DNA of 64,000 nt from JBBAEA01 sp041656175. GTDB taxonomy: Bacteria > Myxococcota_A > Bradymonadia > UBA4248. The DNA lies in the NCBI GenBank assembly GCA_041656175.1, contig JBBAEA010000001.1:1-64000 (forward strand), given 5' to 3'. This document shows, piece by piece, positions 17,723-25,929 of the stretch (position 1 is the stretch's first letter; each line of letters starts with the position of its first letter). The translations under genes and the position numbers were made by a program. Under the pieces are notes generated by a model. It searched no databases and was not told the origin of the DNA. It saw only the letters and a list, made by a program, of their open reading frames with translations.

Positions 17723-19246
17723 TCACGACTTTGTGCTTCGCGAAGGCGTCCTTCCATACAAAGCGCTGAGATCGCGTAAACGGTGAGCGATATGCGCGGG
17801 AAGCGCTTTTTCTAGACGCCAAGTCCAGTTCCCATCGGCTAGCCCGGGAACGTTCATGCGCGCTTGCACACCGAGTGATAGCAGATCTTGAGCTGGTATA
17901 ATCGCGAGTTCGGCAACCGAAGATAGTGCGCATTGTATCATTTGCCACGCGATGTCTCGCCCATCAATGGCGAGGTAGCGCCTAACCTTGTCTTGAGCAG
18001 CATGGTCTAGGCTGTTGAACCAGCCAACAACGGTGTTATTGTCGTGTGTTCCCGTATACACGACAGTATCACGTTCGTGCATGTGCGGCGCATGGTGATC
18101 GTTAGCGTTATCAAGCGGGAAGCCAAATTGAAGAACGCGCATGCCTGAAAATCCCGCGTCGATTCTTAGCTTTTCAACGGCAGGTGTATTGATACCCAAG
18201 TCCTCCGCGACAATCTCAAGCTTCGGGAAGGCCTTTCGCATGGCGTTAAAAAACTTGATTCCAGGTCCCTTAACCCATTTTCCACCGATAGCGGTTTTCG
18301 CATCCGCATCCACCTCCCAAAACGACTCAAAGCCGCGGAAGTGGTCGATCCTAATGATGTCGACTAGCTCTGCAAGTGCCGCTAAGCGAGATTTCCACCA
18401 CGCGTAATCCGTTTTGGCGAGCTTTTCCCAGTCGTATAGCGGGTTACCCCAAAGTTGACCCTCGGGTGTAAAGTAATCGGGCGGGACGCCAGCGACTTTA
18501 AGGGATTTTCCAGCTTCATCAAGCTGAAAGATCTCGCGGTTAACCCAGACGTCCACCGAGTTAGAAGACACAAAAATCGGCACATCGCCCATCAGCGAAA
18601 TGTTGGCGGATTTCGCCTTTAACTGTAACAACTTCCACTGCTTATAAAAAAGGAATTGACCAAATTGTATAAGTTCAATTTCGTTGGAAAGTCGCTTTTG
18701 TGCCGCCACCAAATCCTTCTTTTTTCTATCGCGTAGACCCTTTGGCCAATTCGTCCAAAGCGGTTCTTGTGTTTCTGTTTGCAGCGCCTCAAAAAGAGCG
18801 AAGTCATCTAGCCAATGAGACGAGGTTTTACAAAACAGCTTATATTCTGCCAAAAGTGCAGCGCAATCTTTATCTTTGCGCGAGATTAGCCTTTCGTAGG
18901 CTAATTTTATTTTCTCCGCCTTATACCGTCGCGCCATGCCAAAATCAGCGTGTGCCAAATCTTTGGGCGTTGGGGCGTCCAATAAATCATCAACGCTCAA
19001 AATTTTGGCAAAAACCGAAGTGCACAAATCGGCAAGGTCAACGAGGCTCACGTTGTAGGCAAGAGCTGAAGTTGAGTTGTAGGGGCAGCCGCCATCATCG
19101 ATGGGGACTAAAGGAAGCATCTGCCAGATCTGTTGTTGAGCAGATCTTAAAAAATCAATAAATTCGCGCGCAGGCGCTCCAATACTACCGATACCAGCGA
19201 TGCCAGGTAAACTCGTGGGGTGCAGTAAAACTCCACTTCTTCGCAT
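17723..19246 (-). CDS. malQ: 4-alpha-glucanotransferase (amylomaltase)
   Basis: GH77 enzyme that moves alpha-1,4-glucan segments between maltodextrins in glycogen or maltose metabolism; cytoplasmic. It begins RRSGVLLHPTSLPG, a family hallmark, and has IRIDHFRGFESFW (catalytic Asp), IVAEDLG (acid/base Glu) and GTHDNNT (transition-state Asp), with QDLLSLG and MNVPG near the end. The length of 507 matches the short amylomaltase type. The ATG at 19246 has TAGGAG about 8 nt upstream; an ORF start at 19267 adds seven residues without support. It is alone in its operon, with a repeat-rich 790-bp region upstream. Confidence 0.96.
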   Translation of the reverse strand: MRRSGVLLHPTSLPGIAGIGSIGAPAREFIDFLRSAQQQIWQMLPLVPIDDGGCPYNSTSALAYNVSLVDLADLCTSVFAKILSVDDLLDAPTPKDLAHADFGMARRYKAEKIKLAYERLISRKDKDCAALLAEYKLFCKTSSHWLDDFALFEALQTETQEPLWTNWPKGLRDRKKKDLVAAQKRLSNEIELIQFGQFLFYKQWKLLQLKAKSANISLMGDVPIFVSSNSVDVWVNREIFQLDEAGKSLKVAGVPPDYFTPEGQLWGNPLYDWEKLAKTDYAWWKSRLAALAELVDIIRIDHFRGFESFWEVDADAKTAIGGKWVKGPGIKFFNAMRKAFPKLEIVAEDLGINTPAVEKLRIDAGFSGMRVLQFGFPLDNANDHHAPHMHERDTVVYTGTHDNNTVVGWFNSLDHAAQDKVRRYLAIDGRDIAWQMIQCALSSVAELAIIPAQDLLSLGVQARMNVPGLADGNWTWRLEKALPAHIAHRLRDLSALYGRTPSRSTKS

Positions 19247-19491
19247 ATACACACTCCTACTCACCATAAGCTGCCATGCTTCGAGGAAACGAGGACGGCA
19301 AAATATTGATATGAATACGCTGCTAGAACAATGTCATTCTGAAATTTACAAGTCATTGAGTACAAACAACGATCTTTGCAAGCAAAAGCGATCTTCGTTT
19401 TTATGCAGCGTCGAGCTATAGCATGCTATAACTCTAGCGTTGAGCACTAACACAAAGCAACGCTTAATGTCTAATAAACCGCTGACCTAGA

Positions 19492-19682
19492 GCTTTTTTA
19501 CCACGAAAAGCTTTTTTACCACGAAAGTCACGAAAGGCTCGAAAAGCTTTTTTTACCACGAAAAGCTTTTTTACCACGAAAGTCACGAAAGGCTCGAAAA
19601 GCTTTTTTTACCACGAAAGTCACGAAAGGCTCGAAAAGCTTTTTTTACCACGAAAGGCACGAAAGGCTCGAAAAGCTTTTAA
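19492..19682. repeat. Tandem array, unit about 37 bp (ACCACGAAAGTCACGAAAGGC type)
   Basis: At least four adjacent copies of a unit containing TTTTTTACCACGAAAG, TCACGAAAGGCTCG and AAAAGC, with two truncated units in between. Units touch each other without unique spacers, so this is not a CRISPR array. It lies between malQ and the second nitroreductase gene. Confidence 0.85.
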
Positions 19683-19748
19683 CGAATCAAGCTGGGTATG
19701 TAATACTAATGTATCTTTTAATCTTATAAAAGCATTAAAAAAAAGAAA

Positions 19749-19989
19749 GAACTTTTCGTGTATTTTTGTGTATTTCGTGGTTCAAAATTTAAAAGCACGA
19801 AAGGCACGAAAGATGATAACAAGTCAAGTAGGTTCTGTAAGAGTAAAAAAGAATTTTTCGTGTATTTTCGTGTTTTTCGTGGTTCAAAAATTTAAAGACA
19901 CGAAAGGCACGAAAGATAATAACAAGTCAAGTCGGTTCTGTAAGAGTAAAAAAGAATTTTTCGTGTATTTTCGTGTTTTTCGTGGTTAA
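19749..19989. repeat. Tandem array, period about 102-103 bp (TTTCGTGTTTTTCGTGG type)
   Basis: Two complete units and a partial third, starting near 19749, 19851 and 19954. Each contains GAATTTTTCGTG, TTTTTCGTGGTTC, CACGAAAGGCACGAAAG, ATAACAAGTCAAGT and TTCTGTAAGAG. The CACGAAA and TTTCGTG parts are complementary to each other and to the 37-bp array just upstream, so long hairpins can form. A short ORF through it is only the translated repeat. The rest of the 19247-20039 spacer shows no gene. Confidence 0.85.
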
Positions 19990-20039
19990 TAAGTTTTTCC
20001 ATCAATCAAAGAGGGCAAATGCAAATTTTCGCCACAAGC

Positions 20040-20570
20040 TTACTCAATATACTTGGCAATTTCATGGATGGGTTTTCTTTTCTTGACCGCGGGTGCTCTT
20101 GATTCGCTTGATGGGTAGCCGACAGCAAGGATAAGACGAACCCTGTTATCGCAGCCGATGATTTTTTTAACTTTATTTTCATCGAACATGCCCAAAATAC
20201 AAGTGCCTAAGCCAAGTTCATGCGCTTGAAACACCATGTGGGCACAGACTATACCTATGTCGATACTGCGATAATCCTGATCTTTCATGCTTGCGCCCAG
20301 TCTTGCGCTAAAGTTGTATTTCCCCTCGCAGATCACGAGAAATGCGCCGCAATCTTCTATAAACTTGTTCATCTTTAGGCTTCTGGCCTCTGCCACTTCT
20401 TTCATTTTCGCACCTGTTACGATGAAAAACTGGTAGGGCTGAGCGTTACATGCACTCGGCGCAAGGTTTGCCGTTTCAATGATTTTATCGAGTTTTTCTC
20501 GTTCGACAGTACGGTTTGCGTCATAACTTCGACAGCTATAACGTTTTTTAGCTAAAGATTCAAAAGTCAT
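20040..20570 (-). CDS. Nitroreductase-family protein (FMN-dependent)
   Basis: 176 residues. KKRYSCRSYDAN is the typical FMN-binding Arg/Ser start of this family; APSACNAQPYQFFIVTG, FLVICEG, DIGIVCAHMVFQAHELGLGTCILGMFDE and LILAVGYP follow in the expected order. It probably reduces nitroaromatics, quinones or enones with NAD(P)H. The ATG at 20570 follows GGAG by 7 nt. The longer reading frame begins at a TTG inside that ribosome-binding site and is rejected. It differs clearly from the other nitroreductase at 16712. Confidence 0.92.
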   Translation of the reverse strand: MTFESLAKKRYSCRSYDANRTVEREKLDKIIETANLAPSACNAQPYQFFIVTGAKMKEVAEARSLKMNKFIEDCGAFLVICEGKYNFSARLGASMKDQDYRSIDIGIVCAHMVFQAHELGLGTCILGMFDENKVKKIIGCDNRVRLILAVGYPSSESRAPAVKKRKPIHEIAKYIE

Positions 20571-20778
20571 TCTTTTCTCCAAATTTTAGAGTTGATAGCA
20601 AGAAAACCGCTTCGTTGTAAGGGAAGATATGTTTTCTTCGCCGCTCGTTCATCATCATGCAGCAGCTAGCTTCGTACATGAGCCATAGCATTTTTGAATG
20701 CCATTATGATGGGTGCGCCAAAAGTGGTGAGCGAGCTAGCTTAGCGCTTATCGCGCTCTCTTACACTAAAGCTAAAAG

Positions 20779-22056
20779 CTAGTCATTCAAGCTAAAATAT
20801 AGCATGGAAACGACGATTCCTGCGATATTTTGTGGGGGGCCAAGGGGTTTTGCGCGTTTGAGTATCTCCAGTGCTGTTATAGGCAAAAGCGCGGGAGCAA
20901 AAATGCGACCCTTATTCCAAAAACCGTGACTACATACGACGCTATTCCCCAAGCACTGAATAAAATCACAACACAGCTCGTTTTGGGCGAAACTATCAGG
21001 GCTAGGTGCTTCGACTCGCGTGGGCATGGCGGCGACTAAGGCTGGGTGGCGGATCGTTTTTGTGGCTTCATTCTGCACTTGTCCTGCTTCTACGATACTT
21101 CTTCTTTTTAAGGGTTCACCGTTTTCATCATAGCGGGCAGCGCGGTGCAGCAAATGCGAGAAGTCGTCGTACAAAATAAGCTCTTTGCTAAACTGTATAG
21201 AATTTTTGTCAGCATTTAATAAAATGGGTATAACATACGCCACAAGTTGAGCGACTGCATAGGGGGCTAGATATATACCCTTGGTACTATTGGCGTCGAA
21301 ATCGTAACATGGCGCTGCACTTTGCTGGGATACACTTTTGAGAAAATCGCTAAATTCTTGTTTTACGCTCCATTGCCGTGTGTTTGCATGGTGGTGCCAG
21401 CTTCGTTTAAAGAATGGTCGTTTTTTATCGTAGATAAACAGGGTTTCATCGATACACGTTCTAGGTTCTGAAAAATGGCGCAAGGCATCGCGGTAGGCAA
21501 AGCAGAGCGGTTTTTTATCCCATGCGAATAAGCCGTTTTCCCATTGTAGCTGGGCGTCGAGCGTTAAACCTGCCGCTTGAACTTGCTTTAACCACTGAAA
21601 AGCGCGGTGCAGCAGCGACGCCTCGGTGGAACGCGCTGATTCTTTGTGGTAGTAGGGCGGCGCTTGCGTTGGCGTTTCCGCAAAGACGTATGGCGTGCGG
21701 GGGTCTGCGCCAATACTCGCATTTTTGAGCTCATCTTGAAGCTCTTGTCGCATGATGTTCAGCGCTCTAAAGCTCGGGTCATTTCCCGTTGTTGTGAGGC
21801 TCTGCCAAGCGTTTCCCTTTTTAGTCGCTAACCCCAAATGCAGTTCGAGCTCCGAATCACTATGTACTTCGACAATCCGCCCTTCAGCCATCCGCAGTTG
21901 CATCCACTCGCCGCCATAAGCTTGGAATACCCAGTGTTCATGCTTTTTTTTAAGTTGGTGTAGACTATCGAAGCTTTCGCTGATGGTGCTGAGGTCTAGC
22001 ATAATAAGTTGCGCGTCTCGGGTTGTAGAGTCACGGCTAGGGAAGTTTTGATTCAT
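20779..22056 (-). CDS. Divergent TldD/PmbA-like protein (tentative)
   Basis: 425 residues, no signal peptide. The N-terminal part (WMQLRMAEGRIVEVHSDSELELHLGLATKKGNAW) resembles the first domain of TldD/PmbA, and YLAPYAVAQLVAYVIPILLNAD ... LILYDDFSH ... ARYDENGEPLKRRSIVEAGQV resembles their C-terminal domain (vDD, fDdEG, R-x3-iE-x-G). No HExxxH zinc motif is present, so it would be PmbA-like or inactive. TldD/PmbA proteins act in pairs as peptidases that mature modified peptides or break down CcdA-type proteins; no partner gene is in the window. The start is uncertain: the first ATG touches an F2 repeat and has no Shine-Dalgarno; a later ATG at 22002 is possible. Confidence 0.6.
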   Translation of the reverse strand: MNQNFPSRDSTTRDAQLIMLDLSTISESFDSLHQLKKKHEHWVFQAYGGEWMQLRMAEGRIVEVHSDSELELHLGLATKKGNAWQSLTTTGNDPSFRALNIMRQELQDELKNASIGADPRTPYVFAETPTQAPPYYHKESARSTEASLLHRAFQWLKQVQAAGLTLDAQLQWENGLFAWDKKPLCFAYRDALRHFSEPRTCIDETLFIYDKKRPFFKRSWHHHANTRQWSVKQEFSDFLKSVSQQSAAPCYDFDANSTKGIYLAPYAVAQLVAYVIPILLNADKNSIQFSKELILYDDFSHLLHRAARYDENGEPLKRRSIVEAGQVQNEATKTIRHPALVAAMPTRVEAPSPDSFAQNELCCDFIQCLGNSVVCSHGFWNKGRIFAPALLPITALEILKRAKPLGPPQNIAGIVVSMLYFSLND

Positions 22057-22347
22057 TGGGGCTACCGCCCCAAACCCCGTCTAAGGGGCCGAAACGAGTA
22101 AAACTAAGTGTTTTACGAGTTGATGGCCCAACGAGACTAGATTTGCGCAATCGAACGCAAGCCTGCGTGAGTGCAGCGCAAATCGTAGTCGGAATTGAGG
22201 AACTGAGCCCTTAGAACCCTTTTTTGTGTCTAGAGTATTGATTTTATTAACTTTAATTTGAAGGCTGTGCTGACCTTTTTTATTCTCTTTTGCTCTATTT
22301 GCGTATTTTTGCATTAGTTAGAGGGGCAGGTTTGAACCCTTCGCCTA
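22057..22347 (+). repeat. F2 dispersed repeat with a nested insertion
   Basis: Begins GGGGCTACCGCCCC, CAAACCCCGTCTAAGGGG and ends with the TTGATTTTATTAACTTTAATTT core and GGGGCAGGTTTGAA. Compared with the copy at 10656, about 120 bp (22085-22210) are inserted in the loop of the CTAAGGGC/GCCCTTAG hairpin, and the insert itself holds an imperfect inverted repeat (GACTAGATTTGCGC / GCGCAAATCGTAGTC). Confidence 0.75.
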
Positions 22348-22516
22348 CGCTGAACTATTGGGGCTACTGCCTCAAATCCTCGACTTTTTGACGGAGTTCA
22401 AACAAGCTATGGTAGCTTTCCACACTTTAGTCTAGCAGATTTCTGATTGTTTTTGAATTCATGATAACATCCGCAAGCGCTATGGCTTGGGAGTTTCGAT
22501 CTTGTCGCTAGCCCTT

Positions 22517-22658
22517 GGGGGGTAGCGCGGGATCGCCGAGGAAATAGCGCAATGAGCGCATTTTGTGCGCTGGATGGAATGCATGCCATCCAGCGCACAA
22601 AATAAGGCGCGAATTGTGAAATTTACGAGGAAGCCCGCGCGTAGGGGGCGCTCCCCCC
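22517..22658 (+). repeat. F1 hairpin family, long form L2
   Basis: Conserved ends GGGGGTAGCGCGGGATCGCC and GGAAGCCCGCGCGTAGGGGG. It is almost identical to L1 (7706-7846), yet the middle stem is AAATAGCGCAAT rather than AAATATCACAAT, leaving mismatches with ATTGTGAAATTT. It lies just past the end of the CFI-box gene. Confidence 0.9.
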
Positions 22659-22676
22659 GCCAAAAGAGGGGTTTTC

Positions 22677-24644
22677 TTAAAATTCCAAGGCGAGTCCGAC
22701 GAGGAAAGTGGCTTTGTCTTTGAGGTTTAGAGATTTTTTGGTGCCAAAGTTGTTGATGTCGGCGTATAGGAATTCTGCGAAGATGTAGGAGTTGTTGACG
22801 CCCCATTCGACGTCGAAACTTTTGGCCATGCCAGGGGCAAGCCAGTCGAGTACGAAGGCTGCGCCAGCGACACCGTGCCAGCCGAATGTTCCGCCGGCGC
22901 CGGATTGTCCGCCGGCGTTTGCGACTTGGCCGGAGCCGTCGGTAACCCACCAAAAGACGTAGTCAAAACCGATTTTTCCGTAAAAAGTGAAGGGGATATT
23001 GAGGTTAAGCCACAGCCAGTCCATGCGATAGACTAGGGAAATTCGCAGCGGGAGCCAAGAAATAGCGGTTTCGTCGACGCTGGGTTCACCAGCGGAATCT
23101 ACCGCATTCCCTTTAATGGCGCCGTATCCGAGGTGAAAGCCAATGCCTAGCGAGCCAATGCCGCGGTAAAGTTGGTAGTCGTATTCGGCCTCGACCAAGT
23201 AGCCGGTTTTTCCGTCAAAGTGTGTGTCGAAGGCGGCGCCGAGTTCGGTGGGGGTGTAGGGGCCGGCTTTGAGTTCGATCATCATGTTGACGTGTGATTC
23301 GTCGGCGATGGCGTTTTGCGGTGCAGCCACGGCGCTAGCGCATATGGCGGCTAGGAGGGCCATTGTCGCCGCGGATTTTCGGCGATATGCGATGAATGCC
23401 GCGCAGAGCAGCAGAGCGAAGCCAAGGGCGATGGGTGCGCCAATTGGCGCGTAAAGGCTAAGGCTGGCGAGTGCTACGGCGGGCCATAGCGCGAGACGGG
23501 TAAAGGCGGCTAGTGCGGGGTTGTTTCGGATGGCAATGGCAAGTGGTGGGCTAAGTTCGTAGTATTTTTTAACGAACGCGCGTCCTAAGTGGGTTTTCAT
23601 AAGTTTTTCATCTCGGAATTTTCTCAATGTGGCGACGTGTGGTTCTTGGGGTGTTCCCCAAGCGGCTGTTGCAATAAAGCAGAAACCGCCTTCGCTGTCT
23701 TGGTTTTCTTTGAGGTAAGATTCCCAGAAATCGTCGGAATCTTTAGTGCTAACAGTGACCACTTCGCCGATGAGGCTTTGGTTTCCAGCCTTATCGTTGC
23801 TTACAACGCAGATGAGGTAGTTTGTATTCGCGGCCAAGTTGCTTTTGATGGTGGCGGATGTTTTAGCGCTTGTGATGGATTTGCAGCCGCTGAGCGTTTC
23901 GGGGGCTTGCCCTGAGGACATAGTGCTGCCTTCGGGACAATAATAGATGGTGTATTCGGTGGTATTGGGTGCGGCTGTCCAGCTAACGGAAATAGTGGAT
24001 TCACCGGCTTGGGCGCTAATGGCAGTAGGCGCTGGGGGGCGCGTGCTGCGGAAGTCTAGGGTGTAGGTGACGGTGTAGATTTGTTCTGTTCCGTCGATGC
24101 GTGGCTCGTTAACGATGAGATAGAGGTATGAGCTCTCCTCAAGACCTGCACAGGCGTCGGCTGTTTCGGCGCTACTCAAGCTATTGACGGCTTTTCGTAC
24201 CTCGATGGGCGAAGTGCTTGTTTTTAAGCTTTGTTTCTCGATGATGAGTTCACAGGCGTCACTACCGCGCTCAAGCGAATTTTTATCGCAGGATTCGTGG
24301 TTTTTGGCGAATTTTATGGAAAACTGCGCGTTGGCGCTAGGTAGGGCTTGGGCGTTTAGGCTAAATATGAGGGTAAGCTCTTCGGTGCTAATGTCGAAGA
24401 GATCTCGGCAGCGCTGGATGTTAAAGCTTAAGCGATTTTCACTGTCCTTGTCGCTCTTTGTGAGCGATGAGCTCATGGTCCAGTCTTTGGCTGTAGTGGC
24501 TGCAAGAGCCTGTAGTGGCAGCGCCAGAACGACGGCAGTGCAGAGTGCGAGCTTTACAAAGTAGAAGGCGAAACTGAAGGCAGAGTTTTTGCTAATCCTG
24601 CTGTTATTCGCCATAAATTCGTTGTTTTTGTCTTTTGTGCTCAT
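22677..24644 (-). CDS. Secreted FN3-like / CFI-box / beta-barrel-like protein
   Basis: 655 residues. A signal sequence covers about 22-50 (LALCTAVVLALPLQALAA). A beta-rich N-terminal region (50-215) is followed by a fibronectin type III-like domain (RPPAPTAISAQAGESTISVSW ...). Next is a CFI-box: CFIATAAWGTPQEPHVATLR, FRDEKLMKTHLGRAFVKKYYE, LSPPLA and two hydrophobic helices with a basic stretch between. That box normally closes a protein, but here about 210 more residues follow with a second signal-like segment (MALLAAICASAVAAPQ) and alternating beta strands ending in the aromatic LALEF, as in small outer-membrane barrels. It could be a fusion of two genes. The ATG at 24644 is favoured over a GTG at 24668; no clear Shine-Dalgarno is visible. 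Confidence 0.8.
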   Translation of the reverse strand: MSTKDKNNEFMANNSRISKNSAFSFAFYFVKLALCTAVVLALPLQALAATTAKDWTMSSSLTKSDKDSENRLSFNIQRCRDLFDISTEELTLIFSLNAQALPSANAQFSIKFAKNHESCDKNSLERGSDACELIIEKQSLKTSTSPIEVRKAVNSLSSAETADACAGLEESSYLYLIVNEPRIDGTEQIYTVTYTLDFRSTRPPAPTAISAQAGESTISVSWTAAPNTTEYTIYYCPEGSTMSSGQAPETLSGCKSITSAKTSATIKSNLAANTNYLICVVSNDKAGNQSLIGEVVTVSTKDSDDFWESYLKENQDSEGGFCFIATAAWGTPQEPHVATLRKFRDEKLMKTHLGRAFVKKYYELSPPLAIAIRNNPALAAFTRLALWPAVALASLSLYAPIGAPIALGFALLLCAAFIAYRRKSAATMALLAAICASAVAAPQNAIADESHVNMMIELKAGPYTPTELGAAFDTHFDGKTGYLVEAEYDYQLYRGIGSLGIGFHLGYGAIKGNAVDSAGEPSVDETAISWLPLRISLVYRMDWLWLNLNIPFTFYGKIGFDYVFWWVTDGSGQVANAGGQSGAGGTFGWHGVAGAAFVLDWLAPGMAKSFDVEWGVNNSYIFAEFLYADINNFGTKKSLNLKDKATFLVGLALEF

Positions 24645-24739
24645 TTTGTACGATGTGGGCTGAAACACAAGTGTTTATCATTTTAAAATTTTGGAATCAG
24701 ACGGTTTGTCGTTTGTCTGCTTCCTACGCGCCAGCTTAT

Positions 24740-25762
24740 TTAAGTGGACGGATTTAGGTTTAGCAAATATTGAGCGATTTGCACGGCGTTGAGTGCTGCA
24801 CCTTTGAGTAGATTGTCGCTTACTAGCCAGAAGCATATCCCGTTGGGGTCTGCGTAATCTTGGCGGACGCGTCCAACGTAGGACTGTAGTTTGCCGTCGG
24901 CTTGGGTAGCGGTGGGGTATTGGCTCGGGTCGTTTAGGTCGCTAAGTACGAGACCTTTAGCATTGGCAAGAATATTTTTGGCTTCTTGGGTGCTGAGTTT
25001 TTTGCGAGTAGTGACAAAGACCGCTTCGCTGTGTCCACGCAGGACGGGTACTCGCACGCATGTGGCGCTGATGGCGAGTTCGGGTAGAGCGAGGATTTTT
25101 TGTGTTTCCTGTATCATTTTGAGTTCTTCCTCGCTGTAGCCGTCGCTTAAAAAAGCGCCGATCTGCGGCACGACGTCGAAGGCTATACCTCGTGCGTGTA
25201 CTGTAGAATCGGATAGCCGCGTACCGTTGAGCGCTGTTTTAGTTTCATCAATAAGCGCGTCGATCCCTTTTTGGCCTGCGCCGCTACAAGATTGGTAAGT
25301 GGCCACACGCACTGAGCGTAGGCCAGCGGCGTCGTGAATAGCCTTAAGCGCTAGGACGAGCTGAATAGTTGAGCAGTTCGGGTTTGCGATGAGGCTCGGT
25401 TTTTTGGGGATTTCGTGAGCGTTTACCTCGGGTACGACGAGCGCTGTGTTTGCCTGCATTCGGAACGCGGAAGTATTGTCGATGACGTAGGCGCCCGCGT
25501 GTAGCGCTTTTTGTGCCAAGGCGAGGCTTGTGTCTTTGCCAGCGCTAAAGAAGACGATATCTAAGCCTTGAAAGTCCGCATCATGGGCATTTTCTACTTG
25601 GAATTCTCCCCACTTTGTGCAAAAGCGCTTTCCTTTGGAACGTGCTGACGCCATGAGAAGGAGTTTTTTGATGGGGAAATCGAGTAGTTCTAGGCAGCGC
25701 AATATTTCTTGCCCTACAGCACCCGTAGCTCCCACAATCCCAATATTTAATGCCTCTTGCAT
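24740..25762 (-). CDS. asd: Aspartate-semialdehyde dehydrogenase
   Basis: Reduces aspartyl phosphate to aspartate semialdehyde with NADPH, the branch point to lysine/diaminopimelate, threonine and methionine. The NADP-binding GIVGATGAVGQE opens the protein; NPNCSTIQLVLAL carries the catalytic Cys, ATYQSCSGAGQKGIDAL and VRVPVLRGHSEAVFV (substrate Arg and catalytic His) follow, and DNLLKGAALNAVQIAQ ends it. The length of 340 is typical of the Gram-positive/archaeal-like subgroup. AAGGGTAA lies upstream of the ATG. It is 97 bp past the aqpZ terminator and so likely has its own promoter. Confidence 0.97.
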   Translation of the reverse strand: MQEALNIGIVGATGAVGQEILRCLELLDFPIKKLLLMASARSKGKRFCTKWGEFQVENAHDADFQGLDIVFFSAGKDTSLALAQKALHAGAYVIDNTSAFRMQANTALVVPEVNAHEIPKKPSLIANPNCSTIQLVLALKAIHDAAGLRSVRVATYQSCSGAGQKGIDALIDETKTALNGTRLSDSTVHARGIAFDVVPQIGAFLSDGYSEEELKMIQETQKILALPELAISATCVRVPVLRGHSEAVFVTTRKKLSTQEAKNILANAKGLVLSDLNDPSQYPTATQADGKLQSYVGRVRQDYADPNGICFWLVSDNLLKGAALNAVQIAQYLLNLNPST

Positions 25763-25857
25763 TTCGTTTTACCCTTATATTTGGCTACTAGCCAAGTTCG
25801 CCGTTCCCAAGAGCGGCATAGGCTGTATATAAGCATAATCACTACGTTTAAGCAAAA

Positions 25858-25890
25858 AAAATACCCAAAGCAAGTCGCTTCGGGTATTTT
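25858..25890 (-). terminator. Rho-independent terminator after aqpZ
   Basis: On the minus strand AAAATACCCGAAGC pairs fully with GCTTTGGGTATTTT (one G-T wobble) around a GACTT loop, followed by T residues. On the plus strand the same position is a mismatch, so it is built for leftward transcription out of aqpZ. Confidence 0.85.
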
Positions 25891-25929
25891 GCCTAAAGTT
25901 GGGTTTGGGCGAAAGCTAATGAGTAAAGA

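Noticed and set aside
19492..19989. CRISPR array
   Set aside because: Units are adjacent with no unique spacers of constant length, and no cas genes are present.
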